Shown: positions 1 through 6,013, numbered from the stretch's first letter. The stretch is 7,585 nucleotides of DNA from CAZVEV01 sp964625865 (GCA_964625865.1 CAZVEV010000295.1:1-7585), one strand, 5' to 3'. Notes: generated by a model from the sequence alone, not told the origin. Numbers and translations: made by a program.

Positions 1-1142
1 TGCCGCGCAAGGTCCCGCCGATTATCCCGTCGCTCCTGCCGGAAAAGCCGGCCGACAACACCGGCACGCTGATCGTCCAGAACGTCTACCTCACGCGGAA
101 CGATCCCGAAGGCCTCATCAAGCCAGGCGACATCAAGGCCCTCCGCATCAACGAGATCATTCCCCAGGCGAGGCCCGGCGCGACGGCGGCCGGCTCGCGA
201 GAGGACTTCGCGCGGAGGATCCTCGGCACCGTGCCGGTCAACCCCGACGGATCGGCCATCTTCAAAGTGCCCGCCAAGACCGCGATCCACATTCAGGCAC
301 TCGACGCCAACGGGATGGCCCTGCTGACCGAGCGGAGCCTGTTCCACCTCATGCCCGGCGAGGTCCGCAGTTGCGTGGGGTGTCACGAGAAGGTCGGCAC
401 GGCCCCGCTGGCGCAGTTCGCGGCGCGGGGTCAGCAGCCGCGTGAGCTTACACCCCCGGTCGGGCCGAGGTATCCGGGCGGCCTCAGCTTCCACCGAACG
501 GTCCAGCCCGTGCTCGACCGCTACTGCATCCGCTGCCACGGGCTGGGCAAGACCGAGGGCAAGGTGAATCTGCTGAGCAACTACGGCCGCGACAGCAGGA
601 TCAACGGCATGCCCGTGAAACCCCGATTCGACAACACCGACGCGTACTCGTCGCTGACGACGCGCCCGGGTCTGATAAAAATGGCGTTGCGAAAGGGCAA
701 CGGCGGGGTCGACAGCGAAACGGTCAACAGCCGCCCGAAGGACTACTTCGCCCACGCGAGCAAGCTGGCGCCGATGCTGATGAAGGGGCATGGCAAAGCC
801 AAGCTCAAACTCGACCCCGTCAGCTTCCAGCGCATCGTCGACTGGCTGGACATGAACGCAATTCGCTACGGTGATTACCGCGGCGGCCATACGTCAGGAC
901 GCCGGCTCAGCAAGCCCGGCGAAAAGGCCCTGCGTGCGTACATCGCCGAGCACTTCGGCGCCAAACTCGCCGCCCAGCCGATCCAGGCCCTGGTCAACGT
1001 CTCGCAGATCGACGAAAGCCGGATCCTCAAGGCCCCCCTGCCGGTCTCCGCCGGCGGCTGGGGCCAGATCGCCAACGGCTGGAAGACCACCGACGACCTG
1101 CGATACAAAAAGATGCTCGCCCTGATCAAGGCGGCGCTGTAA
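1..1142 (+). CDS. HzsA-related di-heme c-type cytochrome, 5' end missing
   Basis: The frame is open from base 3 to the TAA at 1140-1142, giving 379 visible residues; the true start lies before the window. Two heme-binding CxxCH motifs are seen: CVGCH at 372-386 (visible residues 124-128) and CIRCH at 525-539 (residues 175-179). The stretch before the first heme (TVPVNPDGSAIFKVPA, then LFHLMPGEVRSCVGCHE) resembles the middle domain of the hydrazine synthase alpha family. The second heme follows PVLDRY, as in planctomycete cytochromes annotated HzsA-related. C-type hemes are attached outside the cytoplasm, so the protein is presumably periplasmic; its signal peptide and any N-terminal propeller would lie upstream. 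Members of this family are common in planctomycetes that do not perform anammox, so hydrazine synthesis should not be assumed; substrate and redox partner are unknown. It converges on the DUF6807 gene. Confidence 0.85.
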   Translation, partial: PRKVPPIIPSLLPEKPADNTGTLIVQNVYLTRNDPEGLIKPGDIKALRINEIIPQARPGATAAGSREDFARRILGTVPVNPDGSAIFKVPAKTAIHIQALDANGMALLTERSLFHLMPGEVRSCVGCHEKVGTAPLAQFAARGQQPRELTPPVGPRYPGGLSFHRTVQPVLDRYCIRCHGLGKTEGKVNLLSNYGRDSRINGMPVKPRFDNTDAYSSLTTRPGLIKMALRKGNGGVDSETVNSRPKDYFAHASKLAPMLMKGHGKAKLKLDPVSFQRIVDWLDMNAIRYGDYRGGHTSGRRLSKPGEKALRAYIAEHFGAKLAAQPIQALVNVSQIDESRILKAPLPVSAGGWGQIANGWKTTDDLRYKKMLALIKAAL

Positions 1143-1166
1143 CAAGCCATTTCCGATGTTGCGTGT

Positions 1167-1242
1167 CACGGGCATCTTGCCCGTGAAACCGACGACAAAT
1201 GAACCGTTTTCGACGCCTCCAGACACGGGCAAGATGCCCGTG
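1167..1242. repeat. Pair of perfect hairpins in a convergent gap
   Basis: CACGGGCATCTTGCCCGTG at 1167-1185 is an 8-bp perfect stem with a 3-nt loop. CACGGGCAAGATGCCCGTG at 1224-1242 is its exact reverse complement and folds the same way. The two lie 38 bases apart between two genes whose 3' ends face each other (stops at 1142 and 1286). The position suits a bidirectional terminator, but no T-run follows either stem, so a Rho-independent call is weak. A dispersed planctomycete intergenic repeat is at least as likely. In one frame the hairpins read GILPV and GKMPV, which creates spurious small ORFs across this gap. Confidence 0.75.
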
Positions 1243-1285
1243 GCACGTCTTGCGACAACACCGCAAATCGCTCGCAACACGTCTC

Positions 1286-2908
1286 TCAGCGATAGAAGTC
1301 CACCCACTGGATCCGGATGGTCTCCGACGTGCTGTCCAGCAGCGCCTCGGGCAGTGCGACATCGATCGGCTTGCCCTTGGTCACCTCCGAATGCCGCACG
1401 GAATGCGTGAACTTCCGCGTCCCGTCGGTGGCGCTGAAGCCCTCGAGGGCCTTGGTGTGCAATCGCAGGACGACCCGCTCGGGCCAGTCCTTGCCCACGC
1501 GCCTGATCTCCGCCCGCCCGATGCCGAACGTGCTGCGAATCCCGATGACCGTCGCGGCCCCGTCAGCGGCCACCGTCGCCGCGTCCCCGCCCTTCCGCGG
1601 CCCGGTCAGGATCACTTTGACCTTTGCTGCAGTCGCCGCCTTGCCCGCGGCAGCTTGCTTCTTGGCGTTATACGCAGACCAGAGGTCCGCCAGCATCGTG
1701 TTGTCGAATTCGCCGGCGCCGACGACGAGGCGGAACTTCAGCACGAGGGGCTTGTCCGTGCTCAACGTGTACTTCGTCCCCTTGGAGGGGAAGGTCGGCT
1801 GGAGCCAGTCGATCTTCGGGTACGGCTGCCAGTCGCCCGGATACTCCGGATTCGACGCGTGCTGCAATATCGTAATGCCCACCGGCGTCTGGCCCTTGGG
1901 CGGGACGCCGACGATCTGCGCCCACGCCCGGCGCACCGCCGTGCCGACCGGGTCGGTGTGGAAGGCGATCTTCTGGCCCGTTCGCGACGAGCAGCGGAGG
2001 TTGAGCCCGCCATAGGCCTTCTGCCCGCGGCGCGCGACCGACACGCCCTTGACCAGCGCCAGGAAGCGGAACTCGAAGTCCACGCACCGCCCGCCGGGCC
2101 CGGCCGCGTAGGCGCGGATGATCGCGGTTTCCTTGACGATGGGCTCGGCGTCGCCCCACTTCCACTGGTTGACGGCCTCCAGTTGGGCGAAGACCGCTCC
2201 GCGCTGGACCGGCGCCATGCCCACCGGGCGGGCGAAAACGCCCTGCAGCGCGTGCAGGTCGCGCTTGGAGCCCTTGTAGTACACCTCGGGCCAGGCCCAG
2301 TAGATCCCCCGGTGGTGCGGGTGGTCGGGCGAGAAGTCCTTGGTCAGTTCCTCGCCGCCGGGCCCGTACAGCGGATGCACGTAGTTGCTGCGTGCGACAG
2401 CGTACTTGCCCTTGACGCCCGGGGGCACCGGTACCGTGCCGAAGTTGTACCGCAGCACGGGCGCCTTGCCGTCGAGGACCGTGTAGGTTCCCGCACTCTT
2501 GTCGTGACTGACCGTCAGTAGCGGCGCGGAGGCCTTCAGGATTGCCATCAGCTTGAACCGCCGCTTGCCCGCGGGCCCGGGCGGCATGAGCCAGTGCAGC
2601 GTCCCGCCGCCGGTTCCGGGCGCACCGGGGGAAAACTGCGCGGGGATCAGTTTCTGTCGCTCCGGCGCAAGGCTCATGTCGAGCAGGCCGAGCCTGCCCT
2701 CGCGCGCCGCGGTCGCCATAGCGGCGTCGGTCAGCGAGACGCTCGCGGATACGGGCGAACCCGTTCGCCCCATCGCCCCGCCGGAATCGTCGACTGTGAC
2801 GACGGTCTGCGCCACCCCCGCTGACCCCGCACAGAGCAGCGTTGCGACGATCGCCGACAGAACCCTCCCCACCATGCCCCGACGCCTGAATGTGTGGATC
2901 GCAGTCAT
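1286..2908 (-). CDS. Secreted DUF6807 (PmoA-like) protein with C-terminal extension
   Basis: 540 residues from ATG 2908 to the stop at 1288-1286. The N-terminus has basic residues (FRRRGMVGR) and then a hydrophobic stretch (VLSAIVATLLCAGSAGVAQ), a likely signal peptide ending near residue 34. Residues about 145-413 match DUF6807, which Pfam once named methane oxygenase PmoA: note NYVHPLYGPGGEELTKDF and DHPHHRG at 195-201, the histidine-rich signature of the family. The family's biochemical activity is not established and it should not be read as methane monooxygenase. Residues about 425-540 form an extra, beta-rich-looking region that I cannot assign, joined by an Ala/Lys linker (about 414-428). 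ATG 2875 is an alternative start that still keeps a signal peptide; neither start has a strong ribosome binding site. The same frame stays open upstream, but there it only translates the repeats. Confidence 0.85.
   Translation of the reverse strand: MTAIHTFRRRGMVGRVLSAIVATLLCAGSAGVAQTVVTVDDSGGAMGRTGSPVSASVSLTDAAMATAAREGRLGLLDMSLAPERQKLIPAQFSPGAPGTGGGTLHWLMPPGPAGKRRFKLMAILKASAPLLTVSHDKSAGTYTVLDGKAPVLRYNFGTVPVPPGVKGKYAVARSNYVHPLYGPGGEELTKDFSPDHPHHRGIYWAWPEVYYKGSKRDLHALQGVFARPVGMAPVQRGAVFAQLEAVNQWKWGDAEPIVKETAIIRAYAAGPGGRCVDFEFRFLALVKGVSVARRGQKAYGGLNLRCSSRTGQKIAFHTDPVGTAVRRAWAQIVGVPPKGQTPVGITILQHASNPEYPGDWQPYPKIDWLQPTFPSKGTKYTLSTDKPLVLKFRLVVGAGEFDNTMLADLWSAYNAKKQAAAGKAATAAKVKVILTGPRKGGDAATVAADGAATVIGIRSTFGIGRAEIRRVGKDWPERVVLRLHTKALEGFSATDGTRKFTHSVRHSEVTKGKPIDVALPEALLDSTSETIRIQWVDFYR
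1650..1668 (+). repeat. Repeat-end sequence embedded in the DUF6807 coding region
   Basis: GCAGCTTGCTTCTTGGCGT here is identical over 19 nt to the intergenic element end at 3215-3233 and, as reverse complement, to 2992-3010. On the gene's strand it encodes the linker around AKKQAA (residues 415-420), between the DUF6807 domain and the C-terminal region. Similarity continues past the exact block: on the minus strand CTGCGTAT precedes it, as TGCGTATTCGG precedes the copy at 2991, and CGCGGGC follows it. This is too long for chance in a window of this size, but which copy came first cannot be told. Confidence 0.7.
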
Positions 2909-2939
2909 GCGGTCATGGTATCCCGCCGACCCTGGGATC

Positions 2940-2954
2940 ACAATCGGCGATTGT
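2940..2954. promoter_or_regulatory. Small perfect dyad upstream of the DUF6807 gene
   Basis: ACAATC-GGC-GATTGT is a perfect 6-bp inverted repeat with a 3-base centre, about 32 bases before the chosen start at 2908. It could be an operator half-site pair or a leader hairpin. It could equally be a degenerate part of the neighbouring repeat arm, since GGCGATTGTCGCGGTCTGCGCG resembles the element core followed by its GC-rich tail. Confidence 0.3.
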
Positions 2955-2962
2955 CGCGGTCT

Positions 2963-3088
2963 GCGCGAGAGACGGGGTGCGTATTCGGAAGACGCCAAGA
3001 AGCAAGCTGCATCGCGCGGGCGCAGGGGAAATCGAGGAGGCGATCTTGAGGCGTCGGCGCGAGAGACTCCTGCGTATTCGGAAGACGC
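2963..3088 (+). repeat. Direct repeat with a period of about 93 bases
   Basis: Bases 2963-2995 and 3057-3088 share GCGCGAGAGAC, a short variable part, then TGCGTATTCGGAAGACGC. The second copy starts 94 bases after the first, and the TGCGTATTCGG parts are 93 apart. The first copy runs directly into the element end CAAGAAGCAAGCTGC. The second has an extra GC-rich stretch (about 3089-3106) before the corresponding AGAAGCAAGCTGC at 3114-3126. Confidence 0.75.
2991..3065 (+). repeat. Truncated copy of the 128-base inverted-repeat element, left half
   Basis: From GACGCCAAGAAGCAAGCTGC the first 60 bases match the full copy starting at 4661 at 50 positions by hand alignment without gaps. The core is degenerate (CGATCTTGAGGCGTCG in place of CGCTCTTGCGTCGTC). 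Similarity is lost after about 3065, where the second direct-repeat unit takes over, so the right half and the right inverted repeat are missing. Confidence 0.7.
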
Positions 3089-3106
3089 GCCCCGTCTCGC
3101 GCGCAA

Positions 3107-3234
3107 ACGCCTGAGAAGCAAGCTGCAACGTAAAGTCCCTCGCGAGATGTCACAGGGGGTCCCGCGCGCAGACGACGCAAGAGCGTCCTTCCGCCTTTCC
3201 ACGCACCGCGCGGCGCAGCTTGCTTCTTGGCGTC
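3107..3234 (-). repeat. Full 128-base inverted-repeat element, copy 1
   Basis: Read on the minus strand the copy starts GACGCCAAGAAGCAAGCTGC at 3234 and ends with the complementary GCAGCTTGCTTCTCAGGCGT at 3107. Its length equals that of the copy at 4661-4788. The right two-thirds align closely with that copy: CGCTCTTGCGTCGTCT, CGCGCG, CCCTGT-ACATC, GGACTT-ACG and the end repeat. The terminal repeats differ from perfect pairing only by a one-base insertion and one substitution in the 3107 arm. It lies just 3' of the propeller gene, so it would be in that gene's 3' untranslated RNA or in the leader of the DUF6807 gene. No reading frame in it looks like a gene. Confidence 0.75.
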
Positions 3235-3256
3235 TTTCGAACGCGCATCACTATCC

Positions 3257-3278
3257 GCGCGCGGACGACGCAAGAGCG
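3257..3278 (-). repeat. Isolated element core next to the propeller gene stop
   Basis: GCGCGCGGACGACGCAAGAG plus CG matches the core at 3164-3185 at 21 of 22 positions and starts exactly 93 bases from it. The flanks between the two cores (about 3234-3256) resemble the spacer seen in the left arm (GCGCGTTCGAAAGACGCC against TGCGTATTCGGAAGACGCC). The rest of this unit is missing because the coding sequence ends at 3281. Confidence 0.6.
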
Positions 3279-3280
3279 GC

Positions 3281-4564
3281 TCACCGCTTCGATGCCGCGG
3301 CGCTCTTGTCGCGGACGTCGTAACAGTACAGTTGTTCGTCGTAGCGCAGATACAGCTTGCCGCCGATGACCACCGGGTGGGCCCAACTGGGCCCGGCCCC
3401 GTGCACGCGGAACGTGCCGGTCTGCGTGTAGCCTTCCGGCGAGGCCTTGACCAGCGCCACGGCGCCGCGTTTCTCGGCGTAGAGGTACAGCATGCCGTCG
3501 GCATAGCAGATCGACCCGCGCCCGATGCCGCGCTCGGTCCACTTGGTCTCGCCCGTCTTCAGGTCGATGCACGCCCAGCCGCTGCCGTCGTTGCCGTAAA
3601 TGTAGCGCCCCACGATGACATACCCCCCGTGCTTGCAGTCCATGTCGCGGGTGCGCCAGATCTCCTCGCCGATCATGCCCGCCAGGCCCAGCTCGATCGA
3701 CAGACAGATCCCGCCCTTGCCGTACCCCGTCGCCCAGAAGACCTTGCCGTCTTCAAACGCGGGCGTGGGGCAGTTGGCCGTGTTGCCCGACGCGAACGTC
3801 TTGGTCCACTTCAGCTTGCCGGTCTTGGCGTCGACGCAGATCAGGCCCTTGTGCGTACCGTTGATGATGATCTCATGCCCGCGATGCTTGACGGTGATCG
3901 GCGAGCTGTATTGCGCCCCGCCGAACGGAGGCGACTGCCACACCGTCTTGCCCGTCGTCTTGTCCAGCGCCACGATACAGCTCTTGCCCCCCGGCGTGAC
4001 GACGGCAAGGTCGCCGGTGATCAGGACCGATTCGGCGAACCCCCAGCCCGGCGTGCGCCCGCCGAACTCGCTGAGCTTCCGCGTCCAGACGACCTTGCCG
4101 TTTCTGGACTCGTAGCAGCCCACCAGCCCGTTGCCGGACTCGAGATACAGCCTGTTCTGGTCGTACGTGGGCGTCGCCCGCGAGCCACCGTAGCTCTTGA
4201 TGAAGCCGGGTCCGATCTTGACCCGCCACCGCTCCTCGCCGCCGTCGGCGAAGCGGAACATGTGAAGCGTCTTGCCGATGATGCCCGTGGTGTAGATGCT
4301 CTTGCCCACCACCGCGACGTTCGAATACCCATGCCCGAGCCCCGAGATGGACCACAGCCGCTTGGGCCCGCCCTCGGGCCAGGCCTTCAGCAGACCCGTG
4401 TCCGGACTCTTGCCGTCCCGGCTCGCCCCGCGCCATCCGGGCCAGTTCGCCAGGGGGCCGGTCTTGTCGACCTTCGGAGGCCCGGGCAGCAGGTCCCCCG
4501 CCGCCAGGACGGTCACCGCGCAAACGACGCCCACACACACCGCTACCACCATCGTCCTGCTCAT
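3281..4564 (-). CDS. Secreted PQQ-like beta-propeller protein (BamB-like fold)
   Basis: 427 residues. ATG 4564 is chosen because GAGGTG sits five bases before it (4575-4570) and because the protein then begins with a clean signal peptide, MSRTMVVAVCVGVVCAVTVLAA, with cleavage expected near residue 22. The mature part opens with NWPGWRGASRDGKSPDTGLL (40-59), typical of planctomycete PQQ-binding-like propellers. Blade motifs of the type D-x-x-x-G-K-x-x-W recur: RNGKVVW, TTGKTVW, KTGKLKW and KTGETKW. Such proteins are periplasmic or surface eight-bladed propellers. The fold is confident, but cofactor binding and enzymatic activity are not: no dehydrogenase heme motif (CxxCH) is present. It is transcribed away from the lyase-like gene and towards the DUF6807 gene 372 bases downstream. 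Confidence 0.88.
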   Translation of the reverse strand: MSRTMVVAVCVGVVCAVTVLAAGDLLPGPPKVDKTGPLANWPGWRGASRDGKSPDTGLLKAWPEGGPKRLWSISGLGHGYSNVAVVGKSIYTTGIIGKTLHMFRFADGGEERWRVKIGPGFIKSYGGSRATPTYDQNRLYLESGNGLVGCYESRNGKVVWTRKLSEFGGRTPGWGFAESVLITGDLAVVTPGGKSCIVALDKTTGKTVWQSPPFGGAQYSSPITVKHRGHEIIINGTHKGLICVDAKTGKLKWTKTFASGNTANCPTPAFEDGKVFWATGYGKGGICLSIELGLAGMIGEEIWRTRDMDCKHGGYVIVGRYIYGNDGSGWACIDLKTGETKWTERGIGRGSICYADGMLYLYAEKRGAVALVKASPEGYTQTGTFRVHGAGPSWAHPVVIGGKLYLRYDEQLYCYDVRDKSAAASKR

Positions 4565-4569
4565 TGTGT

Positions 4570-4575
4570 CACCTC
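4570..4575 (-). promoter_or_regulatory. Ribosome binding site of the propeller gene
   Basis: GAGGTG on the minus strand with five bases (ACACA) to ATG 4564. It decides the start against the longer open frame that continues upstream through repeat sequence. Confidence 0.7.
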
Positions 4576-4599
4576 GATATCGCATCGTACCAACTCTTA

Positions 4600-4629
4600 A
4601 TGATACCTCGCTGCGTCGCTTCGCGCCAA
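4600..4629 (-). promoter_or_regulatory. Possible sigma-70-type promoter of the propeller gene
   Basis: On the minus strand TTGGCG (4629-4624) is followed after 18 bases by TATCAT (4605-4600). Transcription would start about 30 bases before ATG 4564, just ahead of the ribosome binding site. Matches of this quality also arise by chance, and planctomycete promoters are poorly characterised. Confidence 0.3.
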
Positions 4630-4660
4630 TGACGATCGCGGTGAGGGGGGGGCGTTGGAA

Positions 4661-4788
4661 GACGCCAAGAAGCAAGCGGCGTCGAGCGGGCGCGTGGGTA
4701 ATCGATGGGGCGCTCTTGCGTCGTCTCCGCGCGAATTGCCCTGTAACATCGTGCGGAGGACTTGACGATGCCGCTTGCTTCTTGGCGG
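4661..4788 (+). repeat. Full 128-base inverted-repeat element, copy 2
   Basis: CGCCAAGAAGCAAGCGGC at 4663-4680 is perfectly complementary to GCCGCTTGCTTCTTGGCG at 4770-4787, an 18-bp terminal inverted repeat. The interior carries the core CGCTCTTGCGTCGTCT at 4711-4726. The same layout and length occur in reverse at 3107-3234. The copy lies in the divergent region between the propeller and lyase-like genes, about 97 and 60 bases from their start codons. A non-coding miniature mobile element or REP/BIME-like unit fits the shape. No target-site duplication is clear to me at the edges. Confidence 0.8.
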
Positions 4789-4810
4789 GACCGATCCATT
4801 GCGGTAGTGT
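4782..4810 (+). promoter_or_regulatory. Possible promoter of the lyase-like gene, using the element end
   Basis: TTGGCG at 4782-4787 and TAGTGT at 4805-4810 are 17 bases apart. Transcription would begin about 30 bases before ATG 4848. The -35-like hexamer lies in the right terminal repeat of the element at 4661-4788, so insertion may have supplied it. The -10 match is poor, so this is tentative. Confidence 0.3.
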
Positions 4811-4836
4811 CTGTGTCGAGGTCGGAGGTCTCGCGC

Positions 4837-4842
4837 GAAGGA
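4837..4842 (+). promoter_or_regulatory. Ribosome binding site of the lyase-like gene
   Basis: GAAGGA with five bases (TTACC) to ATG 4848. It supports this start over the longer open frame, which continues upstream through the element. Confidence 0.7.
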
Positions 4843-4847
4843 TTACC

Positions 4848-5927
4848 ATGAGACAGTGTTGGTTTACAGTGTGGGTGGGTGTCCTGGGGGCGGTCTGCTG
4901 TGCCGCCGCCGCGGAGGTCAAACCGCTGAAGTTCCGCACGTCCGCCCAGAAGGAGGTAGCCCCGCCGGCCGAGATCGTCGACGGGCGATGGATTGTGATC
5001 GGCAACAGTCAGAAGGCGGGGGGACGCGTCGTTCGCGACACGGACAACCCGCACAAGGGACGCCCCGTCTATCGGTTCGAGGCGGCCGACGAGAAAGTCA
5101 ACCGTATCGAGTTCTCCGAGGCCTACGGCTCGGCCGAGAACCTCAAGGGCCTGTCCGAGAAGGAGATTGCGGACCTGCTGGCCATCAAGGACGCCTACGC
5201 CCGCGCAGATGCCGGACGGTACGGCGATACGGTGACCTACGAGTGGTCCACCCGCTTCCCACGGAAGCTGGACGCCGCCAGTCGGGCGATCTTCGCCCAA
5301 TGGCACGGCCGCCCGGACCGCACGCTGGTGCACGACGGGGCGGCGCTGCGCCACTGGACGATCAAGGAGTTCGTCCAGTTGATCCGGACCGTGGAGTTTC
5401 GGGATGGCGGATGGGGATACGACCGATCCACGGGAGCCAGGTCGCGCTACCGCGTCGACGGGGCCGCCGGGGGACCGATCGGGGCGTTCAAGATCGGCCA
5501 GGGATACATGGTCCTGCTGGCCCGATCCGATGCGTCGCGACTGTCGACGAGCGACGTGAAGCTCAAGCCGAAGCCCACGCGCGCGATCGGCTGCCGCATG
5601 AGCAAGGGCCACAAGGAAGCGTCGCTCGTCTGGAAGTTGCCCCTGGCCCGCGTGCCGATAAACGAGTGGATCGCGTTCAAGGTGCGGATCCGGTACTCGC
5701 GATACGCTCCCGACGCCGACAAGGTACTCTCGCCCGGGGCGGTGGAGGTCTGGATGAACGGGACGAAGGTCGCCTCATGGCGCGGGAATGTCGGAAAGAA
5801 CGACGCGCTGGGCCCGTACTTCAAGTGGGGCATCTACAAGCCCGGCCCCGGCGGATTCCGCGTGGACCACGCGGCATACCGGCGAACGATCCAGCGTGCA
5901 GGCAAGCCGTCCCCTTCCGGGCGATGA
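4848..5927 (+). CDS. Secreted heparin-lyase-I-like protein (polysaccharide lyase fold)
   Basis: 359 residues, from ATG 4848 to TGA 5925-5927. Residues 1-22 (MRQCWFTVWVGVLGAVCCAAAA) look like a signal peptide; the two cysteines do not form a proper lipobox. Family marks are YEWSTRFP (131-138), AIFAQWHG (147-154), a late strand pair EVWMNGTKVASW (300-311) and GPYFKWGIYKPG (322-333). The order, with QWHG central and YFKxGIY near the C-terminus, is that of the heparin lyase I-type Polysacc_lyase family (Pfam PF14099), a beta jelly-roll. Known members cleave uronic-acid glycans by beta-elimination, but substrate cannot be read here; H153 is a candidate catalytic or binding residue by position only. 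A sizeable insertion at about 85-125 (NLKGLSEKEIADLLAIKDAY) looks helical. The gene diverges from the propeller gene and is followed after 101 bases by the TPR gene. Confidence 0.75.
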   Translation: MRQCWFTVWVGVLGAVCCAAAAEVKPLKFRTSAQKEVAPPAEIVDGRWIVIGNSQKAGGRVVRDTDNPHKGRPVYRFEAADEKVNRIEFSEAYGSAENLKGLSEKEIADLLAIKDAYARADAGRYGDTVTYEWSTRFPRKLDAASRAIFAQWHGRPDRTLVHDGAALRHWTIKEFVQLIRTVEFRDGGWGYDRSTGARSRYRVDGAAGGPIGAFKIGQGYMVLLARSDASRLSTSDVKLKPKPTRAIGCRMSKGHKEASLVWKLPLARVPINEWIAFKVRIRYSRYAPDADKVLSPGAVEVWMNGTKVASWRGNVGKNDALGPYFKWGIYKPGPGGFRVDHAAYRRTIQRAGKPSPSGR

Positions 5928-6013
5928 TCACCCCGCCCGTGTCGCGGCGCCGATGAGGTTTCGCTGTACTTCCTGCCACGCGCCCGTAGACTGAAGCGGG
6001 CACAAGCACCACG

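Larger units (their letters stand above)
2909..3280. repeat. Repeat-filled gap between the propeller and DUF6807 genes
   Basis: This 372-base stretch holds no gene I can support. It contains, from left to right, a small dyad (2940-2954), a direct repeat at about 93-base spacing (2963-2995 and 3057-3088), a truncated element (2991-3065), a complete element in reverse orientation (3107-3234), and an isolated element core (3257-3278) ending two bases before the propeller gene's stop codon. The left part carries element sequence in the plus orientation and the right part carries it in the minus orientation, so the whole gap reads as two opposed arms. It must also hold the leader of the DUF6807 gene unless that gene is read through from the propeller gene. 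Confidence 0.75.

Noticed and set aside
1..1142. Evidence for an anammox organism
   Set aside because: HzsA-related cytochromes are widespread in non-anammox planctomycetes, and no other anammox gene is in the window.
1199..2521. Long plus-strand open frame across the DUF6807 gene
   Set aside because: It is the antisense shadow of a high-GC gene. Its protein is Arg/Gly/Pro/Leu-rich with no family features, while the minus-strand frame has a signal peptide and the DHPHHRG signature.
1286..2908. Methane or ammonia monooxygenase subunit, from the PmoA name once used for this family
   Set aside because: The protein has a soluble secreted layout with no multiple membrane helices. The Pfam name is historical and the family is now DUF6807.
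2909..3202. N-terminal extension of the DUF6807 frame up to an ATG at 3202
   Set aside because: The extra residues only translate the repeats (for example CSLLL and ACFLASSEYA) and would place the signal peptide about 100 residues inside the protein.
2963..3280. Possible CRISPR array
   Set aside because: Only two direct copies per arm, of differing length, in opposed orientations, with repeat-derived sequence between them and no cas genes.
3227..4600. Long plus-strand open frame across the propeller gene
   Set aside because: Antisense shadow. The minus-strand frame has a ribosome binding site, signal peptide and repeated blade motifs.
4569..5612. Minus-strand open frame opposite the lyase-like gene
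   Set aside because: Low-complexity, Arg-rich translation without motifs. It also runs through the repeat element and has no plausible start context.
4856..5956. Second plus-strand frame overlapping the lyase-like gene
   Set aside because: Frame-shifted shadow rich in Arg, Gly and Pro. The frame from 4848 has the ribosome binding site and the QWHG and YFKWGIY motifs.
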